Assembly: GCA_024362935.1 (NCBI GenBank)
Contig: JANCRA010000004.1
Span: 22,091,121 to 22,155,120, forward strand
Direction: 5' to 3'
Origin: Setophaga petechia
Taxonomy: Eukaryota; Chordata; Aves; Passeriformes; Parulidae
Length of the DNA stretch: 64,000 nt
Position numbers and translations under genes: made by a program. The notes below the pieces were generated by a model. It searched no databases and had not been told where the DNA came from. It worked only from the letters and a program-made list of their open reading frames with translations. This document shows, in pieces, positions 61,801-64,000 of the stretch (its first letter is position 1; every line of letters begins with the position of its first letter).

Positions 61801-63524
61801 AACCAGTTAGTGTGGTATCTTAAGTTTTATTAGGGCTGCTAGTAATTCTTCATACTTCATTAACAACATGGATGAAGAAATACTTCCATTAGCTTACTAC
61901 ATAGCTTCGCTTCTGCTAGTCACATCTGTCTTTCCTTCCATCCTGCTTTGTGTAAAAAGTGGGTGTTTGTTTTTCAGTAGCATGTAGTTGATTCTCTTCT
62001 GGACCTTTTTTTTTGGGTTTGCAAGAGTAATTGTCTGCTGCTAATTGATGCCTTTGCTGCAACAAAAGCTATATATTGTAGCAGCACTGTGTAGTGGTGT
62101 AGTGAAATCATAGATATGTAATCATAAATATGACCAAGTGTAATAGGTGATGAAAGTTTGTGTAGTTTCTGAGAGACTATAAATAGCTCAAGGGAAAATC
62201 CATTGAAGGTGTCTACAAAACGGGATACTTTCAGAGCACTGGTTTTATATTTTGCTGGTTTTATACTTGGATGCTTAGATGGTTTACAACAAGAGCAGAG
62301 ATGAGACAGGCTATGTGCTAGATGAACTTTTGGTTTAACCTAGTAAAGCTGCTCTTTTAAGTGTCTAGCAAAACAAAATTAAAATTACTTTTACTCTTAG
62401 AAGCTTACAAATTAATTTTACACTTTCTGGGTGTGTTTTAGTTTAAAATGATCAATTCGCTTGTGCAAGGACCAGACCCACCTGGACATAGCAAAATTTA
62501 TACAAGGTTTAATTGTATCCAATATGAAAAGAAAAAGATCTTCTGGGCTATGATAAATTTGAATTGAACTTAGAGCACTGTAATGGCATTTTAATCATTC
62601 TGATGCTTTAGATGCGAATAGCTCTTTCATACTCTTCCTAGTACTCTGATGTGGGATTTAGGCCATGTGAGACAAGCTTTGTCTTAGTGTCATCTGTATT
62701 TTATTCAATGATGGCTCCAGCACTAGACTCTGCATAGTGATGCACACTGAAAAATAAGTAATTTTAGCAGAGTAATTTTAGAATATCTGCCAGGAGTAAT
62801 TAAACTTTTTATCAGGGCAAGGGGAGCCTTTAGGAATAGTACTGTTACTGTAAGGAAGTGAAGTTTGAAGTACAGCTGTGGCCTTCGATCATCACTGTCT
62901 TTTAATTTTATTTTGGGGCTTTTACTTTGTAAGAATGGATTTTCATTACAGGCAAATAAAAATAAACTTCATGTTTTTTAAAATACTGGCTTTATCAGTA
63001 ATACAAAATTACATTGGGGAAGCTTTTGTTACTCTGGAGAGCCTTGATCTGAGCCAGTCATTCCTGTCAAGCCAGTTGTCTGAGAATGAAGTGCAGAAGC
63101 CAGGGTTGCCTCTTTATAGGTTAGATGCTGGGAGATTTTTGCTATAGAAGGAGAACTGTTTTCCACAGGAAAAAGAATAATATTGGATGGGATATTGTAG
63201 TGATGTTTTGGGAACACTTTCTGGTAATGTAGACTATCATCTCTTTAAATTTGGGCCTTGTGAGACTTCTGTTTTTTCTTTATTTGGCAGTTTATAAAGT
63301 TTCCTGTAAGTACAGTGTTCTCTAGATCTGACAAACTTATTTTAAATAAGCACCCCTTCAACTGTCAGTTGCTAAACAGATTTCTTTTTCTTTAAAAAAA
63401 TAAACCAAATTCTAGTTTAAGTGGCTGATGTCTCCGTCTTCCAAAGATGCTTTGAAAACTAAGCCAAAGAAAAGAACTATTGTCCTAGGAAGCGGTCGGA
63501 AAGGAAAAGCTACTATTCGTATTG
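55610..63524 (+). CDS. CEP78: CEP78, centrosomal protein 78 (N-terminal 356 codons; gene continues past 64,000)
   Basis: Eight coding exons with compatible phases (253, 176, 73, 104, 175, 114, 65 and 109 nt). CEP78 is a known centriole/basal-body protein needed for ciliary function; in humans its loss causes cone-rod dystrophy with hearing loss. The start MIESVKLRR aligns with the known vertebrate N-terminus. The encoded part is the leucine-rich-repeat half, with repeats such as [68 protein letters not shown] and [17 protein letters not shown]. It ends in the basic linker ([22 protein letters not shown]). The C-terminal coiled coil must lie beyond the window. No frameshift or internal stop is seen. 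Transcription probably starts in the CpG island at 53.2 kb. Confidence 0.95.
56075..56250 (+). CDS. CEP78: CEP78 second coding exon
   Basis: Acceptor TTTTTCACTAG, donor AAAG|GTGAGA. It encodes [20 protein letters not shown] through [20 protein letters not shown] and [10 protein letters not shown], closely matching the GCLSIS-V-LKNLEL segment of the family. It enters in phase 1 and ends on a codon boundary. Confidence 0.94.
56881..56953 (+). CDS. CEP78: CEP78 third coding exon
   Basis: Acceptor TTATTCTTTAG, donor A|GTAAGT. It encodes [20 protein letters not shown] then GGLE, a leucine-rich-repeat unit with the conserved CPIGDGGLE. Ends in phase 1. Confidence 0.94.
57472..57575 (+). CDS. CEP78: CEP78 fourth coding exon
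   Basis: Acceptor TTTTCTTCAG, donor AAAG|GTAATT. It encodes [20 protein letters not shown] then [15 protein letters not shown], the next leucine-rich repeat. Ends on a codon boundary. Confidence 0.94.
58348..58522 (+). CDS. CEP78: CEP78 fifth coding exon
   Basis: The acceptor is TTCTTTGTTTGCAAAG, a weaker pyrimidine tract. It is chosen because the exon then starts [20 protein letters not shown], as in the family; an AG at 58,329-58,330 would add six codons without homology. The rest reads [16 protein letters not shown]...EDLWLK. Donor AAAG|GTATTA, phase 1. Confidence 0.92.
58523..60299 (+). other. CEP78: CEP78 intron holding an old CR1
   Basis: Between the fifth and sixth coding exons. The left part is unique AT-rich sequence; the right part is a degraded plus-strand CR1 (59,150-60,045). 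A T run of 13 precedes the acceptor AAACATTTTAG. Confidence 0.9.
59150..60045 (+). mobile_element. CR1-type LINE, strongly decayed, in CEP78 intron
   Basis: In broken frames it shows CR1 ORF2 landmarks: [16 protein letters not shown] (about 59,178-59,225), a shortened RT region with a deletion after [20 protein letters not shown], then the 3' blocks (GCTGAGAAAGCTAGGACTCT, TATCTGAAAGGAGGATGTGA, CACTGCCACAGGTTGCCC). No terminal ATTCTATGA repeat remains. It lies in sense orientation to CEP78. Its many deletions and the low identity make it older than the CR1 at 47-49 kb. Confidence 0.82.
60300..60413 (+). CDS. CEP78: CEP78 sixth coding exon
   Basis: Acceptor ACATTTTAG, donor TTG|GTATGT. It encodes (A)[20 protein letters not shown] then [17 protein letters not shown], a conserved leucine-rich-repeat block. 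Enters and leaves in phase 1. Confidence 0.95.
60666..60730 (+). CDS. CEP78: CEP78 seventh coding exon
   Basis: Acceptor CATTCTAG, donor GAG|GTGTGT. It encodes (G)[20 protein letters not shown] then E. Ends on a codon boundary, as required by the next exon. Confidence 0.93.
60731..63415 (+). other. CEP78: CEP78 intron, no other gene seen
   Basis: 2.7 kb of AT-rich sequence without recognisable repeats or exons. A short ORF at 62,878-63,147 has no family features. Confidence 0.85.
63416..63524 (+). CDS. CEP78: CEP78 eighth coding exon
   Basis: Acceptor CCAAATTCTAG, donor TTG|GTAATT. It encodes [20 protein letters not shown] then [16 protein letters not shown], matching the basic segment after the leucine-rich repeats. 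Phase 1; the next exon is outside the window. Confidence 0.94.
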
Positions 63525-64000
63525 GTAATTCTTTGTTTTTTCTGCCTATAGTACATTTTGTCTAGAAAATTTTATCTTAATGCTTAAGAGCTTAAATTAA
63601 AAAATGTATGATGTGTCTAAATGTTAGTGTTTTACAGAATGTTTGTCTCCGAGAAGAAAAAAAATTGTTTCTTCTTAATGATATAATGCATCCTCTATTA
63701 TCATTGGTATCTGTAGGAAACTTAATCTTGTTTCTAGCGCTACTAGATACGTGGCTGGAAAAATGGTAGGATATGCTGACTTTAAAATGTGTGGAAGCAT
63801 TGCATATATTTATTCTGTGTCTCCACACACTTTACTTCTGCAAAGCTTGGCAGTAGGAAGTTGTCTAGTTCTCCTGCTATTGTAACCTTTCTGTAGCAGG
63901 CTGTCCTCTGCCAGAAGAAGCAAACATGCATTTTTTAACTGATGTACAAAATGTTCTAAGGCATTTTTTAACTTCATGTAAACCTATTATAAATAGTATG
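63525..64000 (+). other. CEP78: CEP78 intron, partial
   Basis: From the donor after the eighth coding exon to the window edge; no exon or repeat seen. Confidence 0.85.

Overview
The window is vertebrate nuclear DNA, almost certainly from a bird. The evidence is split genes with GT-AG introns, CpG-island promoters, many CR1 LINE fragments ending in ATTCTATGA-like 3' ends, solo LTRs with 5-bp target duplications, and a decayed gamma-like endogenous retrovirus. Two protein-coding genes are recognisable and are transcribed away from each other: GNAQ on the minus strand and CEP78 on the plus strand. This order is known from other amniotes, and in birds it is expected on the Z chromosome (inference from synteny, not seen here).

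Layout. 1-24,218 is the start of the long first intron of GNAQ, with several CR1 fragments and no further GNAQ exon that I can see. 24,219-24,354 is coding exon 1 of GNAQ, inside a CpG island of about 23.9-25.4 kb. About 25.4-53.2 kb is intergenic. Its left part (25.4-33.7 kb) is AT-rich and nearly featureless apart from a GT-rich tract, a small GC-rich island and a 44-bp tandem duplication. Its right part is a transposon graveyard: a CR1 3' end (33.8 kb); a minus-strand endogenous retrovirus with gag, pol and env remnants but no integrase and no convincing LTRs (35.6-40.5 kb); a GC-rich solo LTR (41.5 kb); two solo LTRs of one family in opposite orientation (42.8 and 46.1 kb); and a 2.1-kb CR1 whose 5' half is inverted (47.1-49.2 kb). 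One unrecognised 115-codon ORF lies at 50.2 kb.

About 53.2-53.95 kb is the CpG-island promoter of CEP78. It holds YY1, CCAAT and X-box-like sites and a 30-bp tandem repeat. Eight CEP78 coding exons follow (55,610-63,524), joined by consistent splice phases, with an old CR1 copy in one intron. The gene continues past 64,000.

The two genes have unrelated jobs: GNAQ is a heterotrimeric G-protein alpha subunit, CEP78 a centriole/basal-body protein. I found no convincing new multi-gene system. The best leads are the RFX/NRF1-like tandem array at the CEP78 promoter, the twin-primed CR1, the pol-env junction of the retrovirus, and the unassigned ORF.
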